Part shown: piece after piece, positions 1 through 7,644 of the stretch
Layout: each line of letters starts with the position of its first letter
Position numbering within the stretch: the stretch's first letter is position 1
Origin: Propylenella binzhouense
Lineage (GTDB): Bacteria; Pseudomonadota; Alphaproteobacteria; Rhizobiales; Afifellaceae
Direction of reading: 5' to 3'
Length of the DNA: 46,904 nt
Assembly (NCBI RefSeq): GCF_009866965.1
Contig: NZ_SPKJ01000024.1
Location: 1 to 46,904, forward strand
The notes under the pieces: generated by a model
Database searches by the model: none
Told to the model about the DNA's origin: nothing
What the model saw: the letters and a program-made list of their open reading frames with translations, nothing else
Program-made: the position numbers and the translations under genes

Positions 1-2090
1 GCGGCGGCTCCCGCCTGCTTGAACGCCCCGCCGAGACGGTCGAGCGTGTCGACGGTCGCCGGCGCGAGCCGCGTCGCGGCGAGATCGCGCATGCCGTCGC
101 CCGACCCGCCGCTCGCGATCGCCTGCTCCTCGCGCGGCTCGGTCGGCGGCGCCAGCCCCGGCAGCGGCGCGATGTCGGCGTAAGCGTGCGCCACCCGCAT
201 GAACTTGTGCCAGGTCTCGGCCGGGAGCGAGCCGCCCGTCAGCTCCTTGGTCGGCGAGAAGTCGTCATTGCCGAACCAGACGGCGCAGGAATAATTGCCG
301 GTGAAGCCGATGAACCAGGCGTCGCGATAACCCTGGGTGGTGCCGGTCTTTCCGGCCGCATTGATGCCCTGCAGCCGCGCGCGGCGGCCGGTGCCCGCCT
401 GCACGACCGTGTGCAGCATGTCCACCATCTCCAGCTCGACCTTGTCGTCGAGCACCTTCTTCGGCTTCGGCTCCTTCGCCGCGTCGTAGACGACGTCGCC
501 GGCGGGCGTGGTGATCTCGAGGATCCCGTGCGGCTGGACCCGGTAGCCGCCATTCGCGAAGGCGGAATAGGCGGTCGCCATGTCGAGCACCGTCACCTCG
601 GACGTGCCGAGCGGCAGCGAGCGCGTCACCCGGACCGGGGAGGCGATGCCGAGCCGCGCCGCCATGTCGGCGACGGGCTGCCGGCCGAACGTGGTGGAGA
701 GCCGGACCGGCACGGTGTTGATGGAGCGGGCGAGCGCCTGCCGGAGCGTCACCCGGCCGGCATAGCGGCGGCCGTAATTCTGGGGCGACCAGTTGCCGAT
801 CGAGATCGGCGCGTCGACGATGACGCTGTCCGGGGTCCAGCCGTTCTCCATCGCGGTCGCATAGACGAAGGGCTTGAACGAGGAGCCCGGCTGCCGGAGC
901 GCGTTGGTGGCGCGGTTGAAGGTCGAGGTGCCGTAGTCGCGCCCGCCCACCATGGCGCGCACGGCGCCGTCGACATCCATCGCCACGAGCGCGGCCTGCT
1001 TCACGCGGAGCGCGTCGCCGCGCTCGCGCAGGGAGGATTCCACGGCCGCTTCTGCGGCGCGCTGCATCCTCATGTCTATGCTGGTGCGCGCGACGAGCAC
1101 CTTGTCGGGGCCGGGCGCGAGGCGCTTCGCCTCCTCGAATGCCCAGTCGAGGAAATAGTCGGGACTTGCCACCTGGGCGCGCTCGACCGGCGTCGCGGGA
1201 TTGCGTCGCGCGCTGACGACCTGGCCCTCGGCCATGTAGCCGGCATCGACGAGATTGGTGAGGACGTCGTTCGCCCGCGCGCGCGCCGCCGGCAGGTTGA
1301 TGTGCGGGGCGAACTTGGTCGGTGCCTTGAAGAGGCCGGCGATCATCGCCGATTCGGCGAGATCGAGATCCTGCACCTCCTTGCCGAAATAGAACTGGGC
1401 GGCCGCCGTCACGCCGAACGTGCCGCCGCCCATATAGGCGCGGTCGAGATAGAGCTTGAGGATCTCCCGCTTGGTGAGGTTCGCCTCCAGCCAGAGCGCG
1501 AGATATGCCTCCTTGATCTTGCGCTGGAGCGTGCGCTCGTTGGAGAGGAACAGGTTCTTGGCGAGCTGCTGGGTGATGGAGGAGCCGCCCTGCACCACGC
1601 CGCCGGCCTTGGCGTTCTCGATGATGGCGCGGAAGGTCCCGACGAAATCGATGCCGAAATGGGTGAAGAAGCGCCGGTCCTCGGTCGCCAGCACCGCCTC
1701 GATCAGGTGGTCCGGCAGCTCGTCGAGCGAGACGAGATCGTCCTGGAGCACGCCGCGCCGGCCGATCTCGTTGCCGTAGCGGTCGAGAAAGGTGACGGCG
1801 TAATCGTCCCGCGCGAGCCAGTCGGAGCGGATCGAATCGAAGGCGGGCAGCGCGAAGGCGAGGAGGACGAGCGCGCCGGCGGTGCCGAGCGTGACGGATT
1901 CGGAGGCGACCTCCGCGAGCACGCGGGGAAAGCCCGTGAAGCGGAACCGGCGCATCGAGGCGACGAAGCGCTCGTAATAATCGCCCGCGCCCTGGCCCGC
2001 CTCGAACAGGGTCGAGTCGATCCAGGAATCGATGGCGAGCAGCCGGAACCAGACCTCTCGGCTCGCCAGCTTCCGGAACGGATTACGCAT
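1..2090 (-). CDS. PBP1A-family bifunctional penicillin-binding protein (C-terminus cut by window edge)
   Basis: Class A penicillin-binding protein that polymerises glycan strands and cross-links peptidoglycan in the periplasm. The frame is open for about 696 codons from ATG 2090 to the left edge, so the C-terminal end is missing. After a cytoplasmic N-terminus and one membrane segment (about residues 70-90), the GT51 transglycosylase motifs appear in order: [10 protein letters not shown] (catalytic Glu about 137), [27 protein letters not shown] and [10 protein letters not shown]. The transpeptidase domain has SSFK with the nucleophile Ser near 403, SIN near 459 and KTGTT near 581. All catalytic motifs are intact. 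The family assignment is firm. The exact paralogue (PBP1A or a related class A enzyme) is less certain, so no symbol is given. The gene is divergent from the YcgN-type gene at 2194. Confidence 0.93.
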   Translation of the reverse strand, partial: MRNPFRKLASREVWFRLLAIDSWIDSTLFEAGQGAGDYYERFVASMRRFRFTGFPRVLAEVASESVTLGTAGALVLLAFALPAFDSIRSDWLARDDYAVTFLDRYGNEIGRRGVLQDDLVSLDELPDHLIEAVLATEDRRFFTHFGIDFVGTFRAIIENAKAGGVVQGGSSITQQLAKNLFLSNERTLQRKIKEAYLALWLEANLTKREILKLYLDRAYMGGGTFGVTAAAQFYFGKEVQDLDLAESAMIAGLFKAPTKFAPHINLPAARARANDVLTNLVDAGYMAEGQVVSARRNPATPVERAQVASPDYFLDWAFEEAKRLAPGPDKVLVARTSIDMRMQRAAEAAVESSLRERGDALRVKQAALVAMDVDGAVRAMVGGRDYGTSTFNRATNALRQPGSSFKPFVYATAMENGWTPDSVIVDAPISIGNWSPQNYGRRYAGRVTLRQALARSINTVPVRLSTTFGRQPVADMAARLGIASPVRVTRSLPLGTSEVTVLDMATAYSAFANGGYRVQPHGILEITTPAGDVVYDAAKEPKPKKVLDDKVELEMVDMLHTVVQAGTGRRARLQGINAAGKTGTTQGYRDAWFIGFTGNYSCAVWFGNDDFSPTKELTGGSLPAETWHKFMRVAHAYADIAPLPGLAPPTEPREEQAIASGGSGDGMRDLAATRLAPATVDTLDRLGGAFKQAGAA

Positions 2091-2193
2091 CTCGGAGCCT
2101 TGCACAGCGGGGCGCCGCCCTCAATCTATAGCAATTGGTGCAATGCGGTGTCGAAAGCAAGGTACCCGCGCGATCTCGAAGGGCCGTGGCTTG

Positions 2194-2664
2194 ATGGATG
2201 ACGAGCCGTTCTGGCGCAGCAAGCCGCTCGAATCCATGACCGCGGGGGAATGGGAATCGCTCTGCGACGGGTGCGGCCGCTGCTGCCTCAACAAGCTGGA
2301 GGACTGGGACACCGGCGAGATCGCCTGGACGGATGTCGCCTGCCGGCTTCTCGACGGGACGACCTGCCGCTGCAAGAGCTACGAGACGCGGCAGGCGGAG
2401 ATCCCGGACTGCATCCAGCTCACGCCCGAGGAGGTGCGCACCATCACCTGGCTGCCGCCGACCTGCGGCTACCGGCTGGTGAAGGAGGGCCGCGACCTCT
2501 ATTGGTGGCACCCGCTCGTCTCCGGCGACCCGGAGACGGTGCATGAGGCGGGCATCTCGGTGCGCGGGCGGACCGTGAGCGAGGAGGCCGTCCCGGAGGA
2601 GGCACTCGAGACGCGGATCGTGCGCTGGCCGGGCCGGCGGCCGAAGGCCCCGCGCCGCGCCTAG
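2194..2664 (+). CDS. YcgN/UPF0260-family cysteine-cluster protein
   Basis: Small cytoplasmic protein (156 aa) of the YcgN/YkgJ type. It carries the typical CxxCxxCC cluster, CDGCGRCC with Cys24, 27, 30 and 31, followed by further cysteines near 50, 58, 60 and 73. This pattern suggests a bound Zn or Fe-S centre. The family has no established reaction. The open frame extends upstream to 2032, but that part is antisense to the start of the penicillin-binding protein gene. The ATG at 2194 (MDDEPFW) fits the family start and has a GAAGGG sequence about 10 bases upstream. It stands alone, divergent from the PBP gene across about 100 bp. Downstream lies a repeat-rich spacer with no gene. Confidence 0.85.
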   Translation: MDDEPFWRSKPLESMTAGEWESLCDGCGRCCLNKLEDWDTGEIAWTDVACRLLDGTTCRCKSYETRQAEIPDCIQLTPEEVRTITWLPPTCGYRLVKEGRDLYWWHPLVSGDPETVHEAGISVRGRTVSEEAVPEEALETRIVRWPGRRPKAPRRA

Positions 2665-2681
2665 CGCCGCCTCGCCTTCCT

Positions 2682-2877
2682 CTCCGTCGTCATCGCCGGA
2701 ACTTGATCCGGCGTCGCCTTCTTCATCGTCACCGCCACCCCTCCGTCGTCATCGCCGGACCTGGCGGGGTTCATCCGGCCGCGCCTCTCCCCTGTCGTCA
2801 TCGCCGGACTTGACGGGTTCATCCGGCCGCGCCACCCCTCCGTCGTCATCGCCGGACCTGATCCGGCGATCCAGAGA
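2682..2877. repeat. Four copies of a GTCGTCATCGCCGGA-type dispersed repeat
   Basis: The core GTCGTCATCGCCGGA occurs at 2686-2700, 2745-2759, 2794-2808 and 2842-2856, spaced 59, 49 and 48 bases apart. Copies two and three also share a downstream GGTTCATCCGGCCGCGCC segment. Copies one and four continue into a half-palindrome of the form CCGGA-CYTGATCCGGCG. The form resembles the short intergenic repeats common in alphaproteobacteria that read roughly TCGTCATCCCCGG-CTTGACCCGGGGATCCAG. That identification comes from general knowledge and was not searched. Confidence 0.75.
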
Positions 2878-2933
2878 GCGGCGAGGCGGAGCGGACGCCG
2901 CTGGATGCCCGGGTCGAGCCCGGGCAGGACGAC
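2842..2933. repeat. Complete inverted-repeat unit of the dispersed element
   Basis: The last copy of the repeat (2842-2877, ending in GATCCAGAGAG) is followed after about 25 bases by its inverted partner at 2898-2933, which contains CTGGATGCCCGGGTCGAGCC. Transcription would give a long imperfect hairpin. This is the usual form of the full-length alphaproteobacterial intergenic palindrome. The three copies to its left are half units. Confidence 0.6.
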
Positions 2934-3004
2934 AGAACAAGCGGCAGGGGCCGGAACAGAACAAGCGGCAGGGGCCGGAACGGGACGAGCGGCGGGGCCC
3001 CGAA
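2933..3004. repeat. 24-bp tandem repeat, three units
   Basis: Units lie at 2933-2956, 2957-2980 and 2981-3004. The first two are identical (each begins CAGAACAAGCGGCAGGGG) and the third is diverged. A 24-base period keeps any frame open, so one plus-strand frame reads as an eight-residue repeat (EQNKRQGP-like). No start site or conserved domain supports translation. Confidence 0.8.
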
Positions 3005-3149
3005 AAAGAGAGCGGCAGCGCGCCGCATCTCGCCTGAGGGCGCGGTGGCCTGCCGGGAGAACGCGCCGGCGCAGCGGCGGCCGGCGGGGTGCGTCAAAAG
3101 CGGATTCACAGCTTCAAGTTGACAGCCGCTAGGCGCTCGCTAGTTTGTG

Positions 3150-3235
3150 CGCAGGCCCGGGGTGCTCGTCCGATCTGGGCGGGCTGAGATGAGACCCGTC
3201 GACTTGATCTGGGTAATGCCAGCGAAAGGAACGCC
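3150..3235 (+). promoter_or_regulatory. TPP riboswitch (THI element) upstream of thiM
   Basis: The conserved blocks of the thiamine pyrophosphate aptamer appear in order: CCGGGGTGCT at 3157-3166, GGCTGAGATGAGACCCGT at 3182-3199, CTTGATCTGGGTAATGCCAG at 3203-3222, and GCGAAAGGAAC at 3222-3232. The last block contains the AAAGGA ribosome-binding sequence, 8 bases before the TTG start of thiM. Ligand binding would therefore most simply block translation initiation, as in other Gram-negative thiM leaders. The downstream genes are thiamine salvage genes, which fits. Confidence 0.93.
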
Positions 3236-3238
3236 GCG

Positions 3239-4030
3239 TTGATCGACGACATCTGGAATTCGCTCCGCGAGGTCCGCGCCAAGGCGCCGCTGGTGCTCAA
3301 CATCACGAACTACGTGGTGATGAACAGCACCGCCAATGCGCTCCTCGCCGTCGGCGCGTCGCCGATCATGGCGCATTCCACGGAGGAGGTGGAGGATCTC
3401 GTCGCCGTGACCGGCGCGCTCGTCGTCAATATCGGCACGCTCTCCCCGCCTTGGGTGGCGGCGATGCGGCTCGCGGCGCGCAAGGCGGCGGCGGTCGGGA
3501 CGCCCTGGGTGCTCGATCCGGTCGGGGTCGGCGCGACCGCCTACCGGAACGGGGCTGCGGCCGGGCTCGCGGCCTTCCATCCGGCCGCCGTCAGGGGCAA
3601 CGCCTCGGAGATCCTCGCGCTCGCCGGCGCCTCGGGCGCGGCCACGAAGGGCGTCGATTCGACGGTCCGGACCGAGGCGAGCATCGAGGCTGCGGCGAAG
3701 CTGACGGATGCAACCGGAAGTGTCGTCGCCGTGACCGGCAGGACCGACTACGTGATCTTCGGCGACCTCCGGCGCGCGATCCATAACGGCCATCCGATGA
3801 TGGCGCGCGTGACGGGCCTCGGCTGCACGGCGACGGCGCTCATCGGCGCCTTCCTGGCCGCGGTGCGGGATCCGTTCGAAGCCTGCTTCCATGCCCTGGT
3901 CGTGATCGGGATCGCCGGAGAGGTCGCGGCCGAGCGGGCGGCCGGCCCCGGCTCGCTCCAGATGCATCTCCTCGACGCGCTCTACGCCTTCGACCGCGAG
4001 ACGCTCGCGCGGCGCATCCGGATCGACTGA
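3239..4030 (+). CDS. thiM: Hydroxyethylthiazole kinase
   Basis: Phosphorylates 4-methyl-5-(2-hydroxyethyl)thiazole with ATP, which salvages the thiazole half of thiamine in the cytoplasm. At 263 aa it has family length. Family motifs in order are LNITNYVVMNSTANALLA near residues 20-37, VLDPVGVGAT near 90, GNASEILALAG near 120, VAVTGRTDYV near 160, and VTGLGCTATA with the conserved Cys at about 196. I chose the TTG at 3239 because AAAGGA sits 8 bases upstream inside the riboswitch and the protein then begins at the usual place. The stop is 4 bases before thiE, so the two are one operon controlled by the TPP riboswitch. Confidence 0.94.
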   Translation: MIDDIWNSLREVRAKAPLVLNITNYVVMNSTANALLAVGASPIMAHSTEEVEDLVAVTGALVVNIGTLSPPWVAAMRLAARKAAAVGTPWVLDPVGVGATAYRNGAAAGLAAFHPAAVRGNASEILALAGASGAATKGVDSTVRTEASIEAAAKLTDATGSVVAVTGRTDYVIFGDLRRAIHNGHPMMARVTGLGCTATALIGAFLAAVRDPFEACFHALVVIGIAGEVAAERAAGPGSLQMHLLDALYAFDRETLARRIRID

Positions 4031-4034
4031 CGCC

Positions 4035-4688
4035 GTGGCGCGGCCGTTCGATCCGACGCTCTGCCTCGTCCTCGGGCCGGCCGATGTCGGCCGCCGCGAC
4101 CCGTGCGAGGTCGCCGCGGCGGCGATCCGCGGCGGCGTCACGCTGGTGCAGCTCCGCTGGAAGCATGCGCCCGAAGCCGACATCCGCGCGCTCGCCGCGC
4201 GCCTGCGGGCGGTGACGGCGCCGGCCGGAGTGCCGCTCATCCTCAACGACCGGCCGGAGCTCGTCGCCGAGGCGGGCGCGGACGGCGTCCATGTCGGCCA
4301 GGCCGACATGCCGGCCGTCGAGGCGCGGCGGCGCCTCGGGCCGGACGCGATCCTCGGGCTCTCGATCGAGACGCTTGCCCAGGCGGCCGCGCTCGATCCC
4401 GCCGGCATCGACTATGTCGGGCTCGGCCCGGTCTTCGCGACCGGCAGCAAGCCGGACCATGCGGTCCCGCTCGGGATCTCCGGCTTCGCTGAGGCGCGGA
4501 CGGTGCTCGAAATCCCCGTCATCGCCATCGGCGGGATGAGCGCGGAGAACGCGGCCGCCATGCGGGCGGCCGGCGCGGACGGGCTCGCCGTCATCTCCGC
4601 GATCTGCGGCGCGCCCGATCCCGAAGCGGCCGCCCGGCGGCTCGTCGCGCGGTTCGGCCACGGGAGGGACGGCGGCGCTTCAGCCTGA
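4035..4688 (+). CDS. thiE: Thiamine-phosphate synthase
   Basis: Joins hydroxymethylpyrimidine pyrophosphate and thiazole phosphate to give thiamine monophosphate. This 217-aa TIM-barrel protein shows the ThiE signatures VQLRWKHA near residues 38-45, ILNDRPELVAEAGADGVHVGQ near 74-94 (split by the family as the pyrophosphate and magnesium site), GLGPVFATGSKPDH near 134, and IAIGGMSAEN near 160. The start is GTG 4035, 4 bases after thiM. Its 3' end overlaps the convergent DUF72 gene by 9 bases. No thiD lies beside it, so the pyrimidine kinase must be encoded elsewhere. Confidence 0.94.
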   Translation: MARPFDPTLCLVLGPADVGRRDPCEVAAAAIRGGVTLVQLRWKHAPEADIRALAARLRAVTAPAGVPLILNDRPELVAEAGADGVHVGQADMPAVEARRRLGPDAILGLSIETLAQAAALDPAGIDYVGLGPVFATGSKPDHAVPLGISGFAEARTVLEIPVIAIGGMSAENAAAMRAAGADGLAVISAICGAPDPEAAARRLVARFGHGRDGGASA

Positions 4689-5621
4689 GTGCCGCTGCCC
4701 CTGCCGCCCGAGAAGCCGGCCGACCCGTTCGGCAAGCCCTTTCGCGTCGAACGGCGCGCGCACCTTCGCGTCATTGTCGAAATAGATGTAGACGTCCCGG
4801 CGCGGCAGAGCCGGGGCGGGCCGCCCGCTCGCGCGCTCGTTCGCGGCCGGCTCGCCGCCGCGTGCCCAGCGCACGGCCCGCTCCGCCCAGAGATCGAGCG
4901 CGGCGTCGTCGTAGCCGCTCGCATAGAGCACCTCGGAGCCGTGCAGGCGGCAATAGACGAAATCGGCGGTGACGTCGAAGAGCCGGGGCCAGCCGACAGC
5001 GTCCGATACGACGAGCGCGACGCCGTGGCTGCGCAGGAGCGCGACGAATTCCTCGCAGGCGAATTCCGTGTTGCGGATTTCGAGCGCGTGGCGGAGTGGC
5101 CGCCGCGGTGCTGGCTCGAGCCAGGTCCGCCCGGCGACGCGATGGTCGTGGTGCGTTGCGAGCGCGCGCGCCGCGTCGGTGTCGCGCGGCAGGAGCTGCA
5201 GGAAGGCCTCGAGGCGCAGGGGGTCGAAGCGGAAATCGGGCGGCAGCTGCCAGAGCAGCGGCCCGAGCTTCGGGCCGAGCCGCAGGAGCCCCGAGGCGAG
5301 GAAGTTCGCGAGCGGCGCCTCCGCGTCGCGCAGGCGCTTGGCATGCGTGATGAAGCGGGGCCCCTTCACCGAGAAGACGAAGTCCTCCGGCGTCGCGGCC
5401 GCCCACCGGGCGAAGCAGTCCGGCGTCTGCAGGCGATAGAAGGTGCCGTTGATCTCGATCGACCCGAAGGTCCGGCCGGCAAAGGCGAGCTCCTCCTTCT
5501 GCGGGAGGCCGGCCGGATAGAACACGCCCCGCCAGGGCGGATAGGTCCAGCCCGAGATGCCGATCCTGACATTGCCGGCGCCGTTCCCGTGCCGTCTTCC
5601 GGCCGCCGGTCCGGTAGCCAT
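4680..5621 (-). CDS. DUF72 (YecE-like) TIM-barrel protein
   Basis: Protein of 313 aa of the DUF72/YecE family, a TIM-barrel of unknown function. Family features include IRIGISGW-type opening (VRIGISGWTYPPWRGVFYP near residues 18-36), EINGTFYRLQ, FVFSVKGPRFITH, LGPLLWQLPP, ALEIRNTEF and DVYIYFDND near the C-terminus. The chosen ATG at 5621 has GGGAGG 7 bases upstream. A nearby ATG in another frame was not used. It is divergent from the modC-like gene (about 105 bp apart) and converges on thiE with a 9-base overlap. The larger open frame covering this gene is an artefact of GC content. Confidence 0.88.
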   Translation of the reverse strand: MATGPAAGRRHGNGAGNVRIGISGWTYPPWRGVFYPAGLPQKEELAFAGRTFGSIEINGTFYRLQTPDCFARWAAATPEDFVFSVKGPRFITHAKRLRDAEAPLANFLASGLLRLGPKLGPLLWQLPPDFRFDPLRLEAFLQLLPRDTDAARALATHHDHRVAGRTWLEPAPRRPLRHALEIRNTEFACEEFVALLRSHGVALVVSDAVGWPRLFDVTADFVYCRLHGSEVLYASGYDDAALDLWAERAVRWARGGEPAANERASGRPAPALPRRDVYIYFDNDAKVRAPFDAKGLAERVGRLLGRQGQRHSG

Positions 5622-5726
5622 TCCGCATCCTCCCAATCGGCGCTCCGCCTGGCCGAGGGCGACGGCCGCGGGCCAGGCGAACGACGCTCTTGCAAGGCGC
5701 GTTCCGCGCCGGCATCTAGGCTCGGT

Positions 5727-6830
5727 ATGACGCTCACCGTGGACATCGACCAGCAGCTCGGCGGCTTCCGCCTCTGTTCGGCCTTCACGAGCGAGGGCGG
5801 GCTGACGGCCCTCTTCGGCCGCTCGGGCGCGGGAAAGACAAGCATCGTCAAGGCGATCGCAGGCCTGATGCGGGTCGGCCGCGGCCGCATCGTGCTCGAC
5901 GGGAGGGTGCTCGTCGATACCGCGCGCGGCATCTTCGTGCCGCCGCACCGGCGCGAGGTCGGCTACGTCTTCCAGGACGCGCGCCTCTTTCCCCACCTCA
6001 CCGTCCGCGGAAACCTGCTGTTCGGGCGCTGGTTCGGCCGCCGTTCCGGGCCGGACCAGCAGGTCGACCGGGTCGTCGACCTGCTCGGCCTCGGCGCCCT
6101 TCTCGAGCGCCGCCCGGCCGGGCTTTCCGGCGGCGAGCGCCAGCGCGTGGCGATCGGCCGTGCCCTGCTGTCGCGCCCGCGCATCCTGCTGATGGACGAG
6201 CCGCTCGCCGCCATCGACGAGGGCCGGAAGGGCGAGATCCTGCCTTTCATCGAGCGCCTCCGCGACGAGATCGGGCTCCCGATCGTCTATGTGAGCCACT
6301 CGATCCCCGAGGTCGTCCGCCTCGCCAACACGATCGCGATCGTCTCGGACGGGGCGGTGCAGGCCTACGGGCCGGCGACCGAGATCCTCGGCCGGCCGGA
6401 TCTCTTTCCGCTCGTCGGCCGCTACGAGGCCGGCAGCGTGCTCGTCGGCCGCGTCCTCGGCCATGACGAGGCGGAGCAGCTGACCCGGCTGCAGGTCCGG
6501 GGCGGCGATCTGCTGGTGGCGCGCTTCGATGCTCCCGTGGGAAGTTCCGTGCGGGTCCACATCCGCGCCCGCGACGTGATACTGGCGACGGAGCGGCCGA
6601 GCCACATCAGCACGCTCAACATCCTCACCGGCGTGATTTCCGGCATCGCCGAGGCCGAAGGGCCGGCGGTCGAGGTGGCCGTCGACTGCTCGGGCGAGCG
6701 TCTCCTCGCCCGCATCACGCGCCGCTCCCTCCGGCTTCTCGATCTGGCGCCCGGCCGTCCCGTCTTCGCGGTGATGAAGTCGGTCGCGGTCGGCCGCCGC
6801 GACCTCGGCGTCGCCCCGCCCGAGAGCTAG
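5727..6830 (+). CDS. modC: Molybdate ABC transporter ATP-binding protein (ModC)
   Basis: ATPase of a molybdate-type importer, 367 aa. Visible parts are Walker A GRSGAGKT at residues 31-38, Q-loop VFQDARLFPH, signature LSGGERQR near 133, Walker B LLMDEPLAAID near 154, switch His in YVSHS near 190, and a C-terminal TOBE/MOP-like domain near residues 290-350 containing HIRARDVILA. GLTALFGRSGAGK and the length fit ModC better than sugar or sulfate ATPases. No modA or modB lies on either side: upstream is a divergent DUF72 gene and downstream the strand switches. It is therefore an orphan ATPase, or modAB are encoded elsewhere. Confidence 0.88.
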   Translation: MTLTVDIDQQLGGFRLCSAFTSEGGLTALFGRSGAGKTSIVKAIAGLMRVGRGRIVLDGRVLVDTARGIFVPPHRREVGYVFQDARLFPHLTVRGNLLFGRWFGRRSGPDQQVDRVVDLLGLGALLERRPAGLSGGERQRVAIGRALLSRPRILLMDEPLAAIDEGRKGEILPFIERLRDEIGLPIVYVSHSIPEVVRLANTIAIVSDGAVQAYGPATEILGRPDLFPLVGRYEAGSVLVGRVLGHDEAEQLTRLQVRGGDLLVARFDAPVGSSVRVHIRARDVILATERPSHISTLNILTGVISGIAEAEGPAVEVAVDCSGERLLARITRRSLRLLDLAPGRPVFAVMKSVAVGRRDLGVAPPES

Positions 6831-6834
6831 GCCC

Positions 6835-7020
6835 TCAGTTCTCCCGGTCCTCGGCCGGCCGCTCCGGTTCGGGGCGGCTCCGCGGCGGAAGGACGGCCGC
6901 CGCCACGGCGGGAATGCCGATGCCGCTCCACTTGCGGGACGGATCGTCGGCCGTCCCGCGCCCGCGCCGCCTAGCGGGGCCTTCGCCGCCCTGCGCCGCC
7001 TTCTCTTCCTTCGCAATCAT
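6835..7020 (-). CDS. Small hypothetical protein, 61 aa
   Basis: Reading from ATG 7020 (MIAKEEKAAQ) to the TGA at 6835-6837. The N-terminal half is rich in Arg, Gly and Lys, there is a KWSGIGIPAV patch in the middle, and the C-terminus is Pro/Arg/Glu rich. I recognise no family. No clear ribosome site precedes the ATG, so it may not be translated. It follows the 119-aa gene at 7073-7432 on the same strand after 52 bases and could share its transcript. Its stop lies 4 bases past the end of modC (convergent). Confidence 0.35.
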   Translation of the reverse strand: MIAKEEKAAQGGEGPARRRGRGTADDPSRKWSGIGIPAVAAAVLPPRSRPEPERPAEDREN

Positions 7021-7072
7021 GGTGCCGTCGCCCGAAGGCGCTCCTCTTGCACGAAGCGCGCAAGCGGCGACG

Positions 7073-7432
7073 TCAGGCCGCCGCCCGCTCGTCCGCTTCC
7101 GGTAAGGCGACGAAGTCGAGGTCGGAGCGCAGCCGCTCGAGGACCTCGATCGACGATCGGGCGAAATCCCTGAGACTCGGGTCGATCGCCGCCTCGTCGC
7201 GGAATTCGAAGCCGTCGTCGGTCTCGCGGATCGAGACGAGCTTCGTCTCGTCGTCTTCACGGAGCCGCACGATGGCGCATTCCGATCGGTCGCTGCCGTC
7301 CTCGGCCGGGTCCGGCAGCACGAAGACGAGTTCGCCTCCGGCCGCCTCCGCCGCGTATCGAACCGCCTCCGTCCAGGCGCGGCCCTCGGTGTCCGCGATC
7401 TCGAGCGCCATCTCCAACTCCAGTGTCGCCAT
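7073..7432 (-). CDS. Hypothetical acidic protein, 119 aa
   Basis: Small, acidic, soluble protein with no signal peptide or membrane segment and no family that I recognise. The sequence alternates hydrophobic strands and acidic turns (for example GGELVFVLPD and KLVSIRETDDG), which suggests a compact alpha/beta fold. ATG 7432 was chosen because GGAG lies 6 bases upstream. The open frame continues further upstream, with an alternative ATG about 18 residues earlier (MPVMELPGG) that lacks such a site. It is divergent from the acyl-CoA ligase across about 210 bp and probably leads a short transcript with the 61-aa frame. Confidence 0.6.
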   Translation of the reverse strand: MATLELEMALEIADTEGRAWTEAVRYAAEAAGGELVFVLPDPAEDGSDRSECAIVRLREDDETKLVSIRETDDGFEFRDEAAIDPSLRDFARSSIEVLERLRSDLDFVALPEADERAAA

Positions 7433-7644
7433 GGACCACTCCGCTCTCCGCTGTGCCGGGGGCTCGCCGCCCGGCAATTCCATGACGGGCATATAACGTG
7501 CCCCATGGGGCGACAGTTCGATCCGATTCCGGTTTTTCTCTGACCCGCTGCTCCGCTTGCGCGCCGCCGCGGAACGGCTTGAAATGGCCACAACCACAAG
7601 AACCGCCGGCGCGGCGACGCCGGACGGCACCCGGGAGGCGCGCA

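Larger units (their letters stand above)
2665..3149. other. Gene-free spacer with dispersed and tandem repeats
   Basis: No convincing gene lies between the YcgN-type gene and the TPP riboswitch. The stretch holds four copies of a GTCGTCATCGCCGGA element, an inverted partner of the last copy, and a 24-bp tandem repeat (each listed separately). Short open frames cross the repeats on both strands. They lack ribosome sites and conserved motifs, so I regard them as non-coding. Confidence 0.6.

Noticed and set aside
186-2201. 671-codon plus-strand open frame
   Set aside because: It is antisense to the penicillin-binding protein, whose catalytic motifs are all intact. The translation is Arg/Gly/His/Asp rich with no motif, typical of GC-driven false frames.
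2682-2933. Possible CRISPR array
   Set aside because: Repeat spacing is irregular (59, 49, 48), the copies share flanking sequence instead of unique spacers, one partner is inverted, and no cas gene is present.
2810-3037. Protein-coding repeat gene across the tandem repeat
   Set aside because: The frame has no ribosome site and crosses both repeat types. Its translation simply mirrors the repeats.
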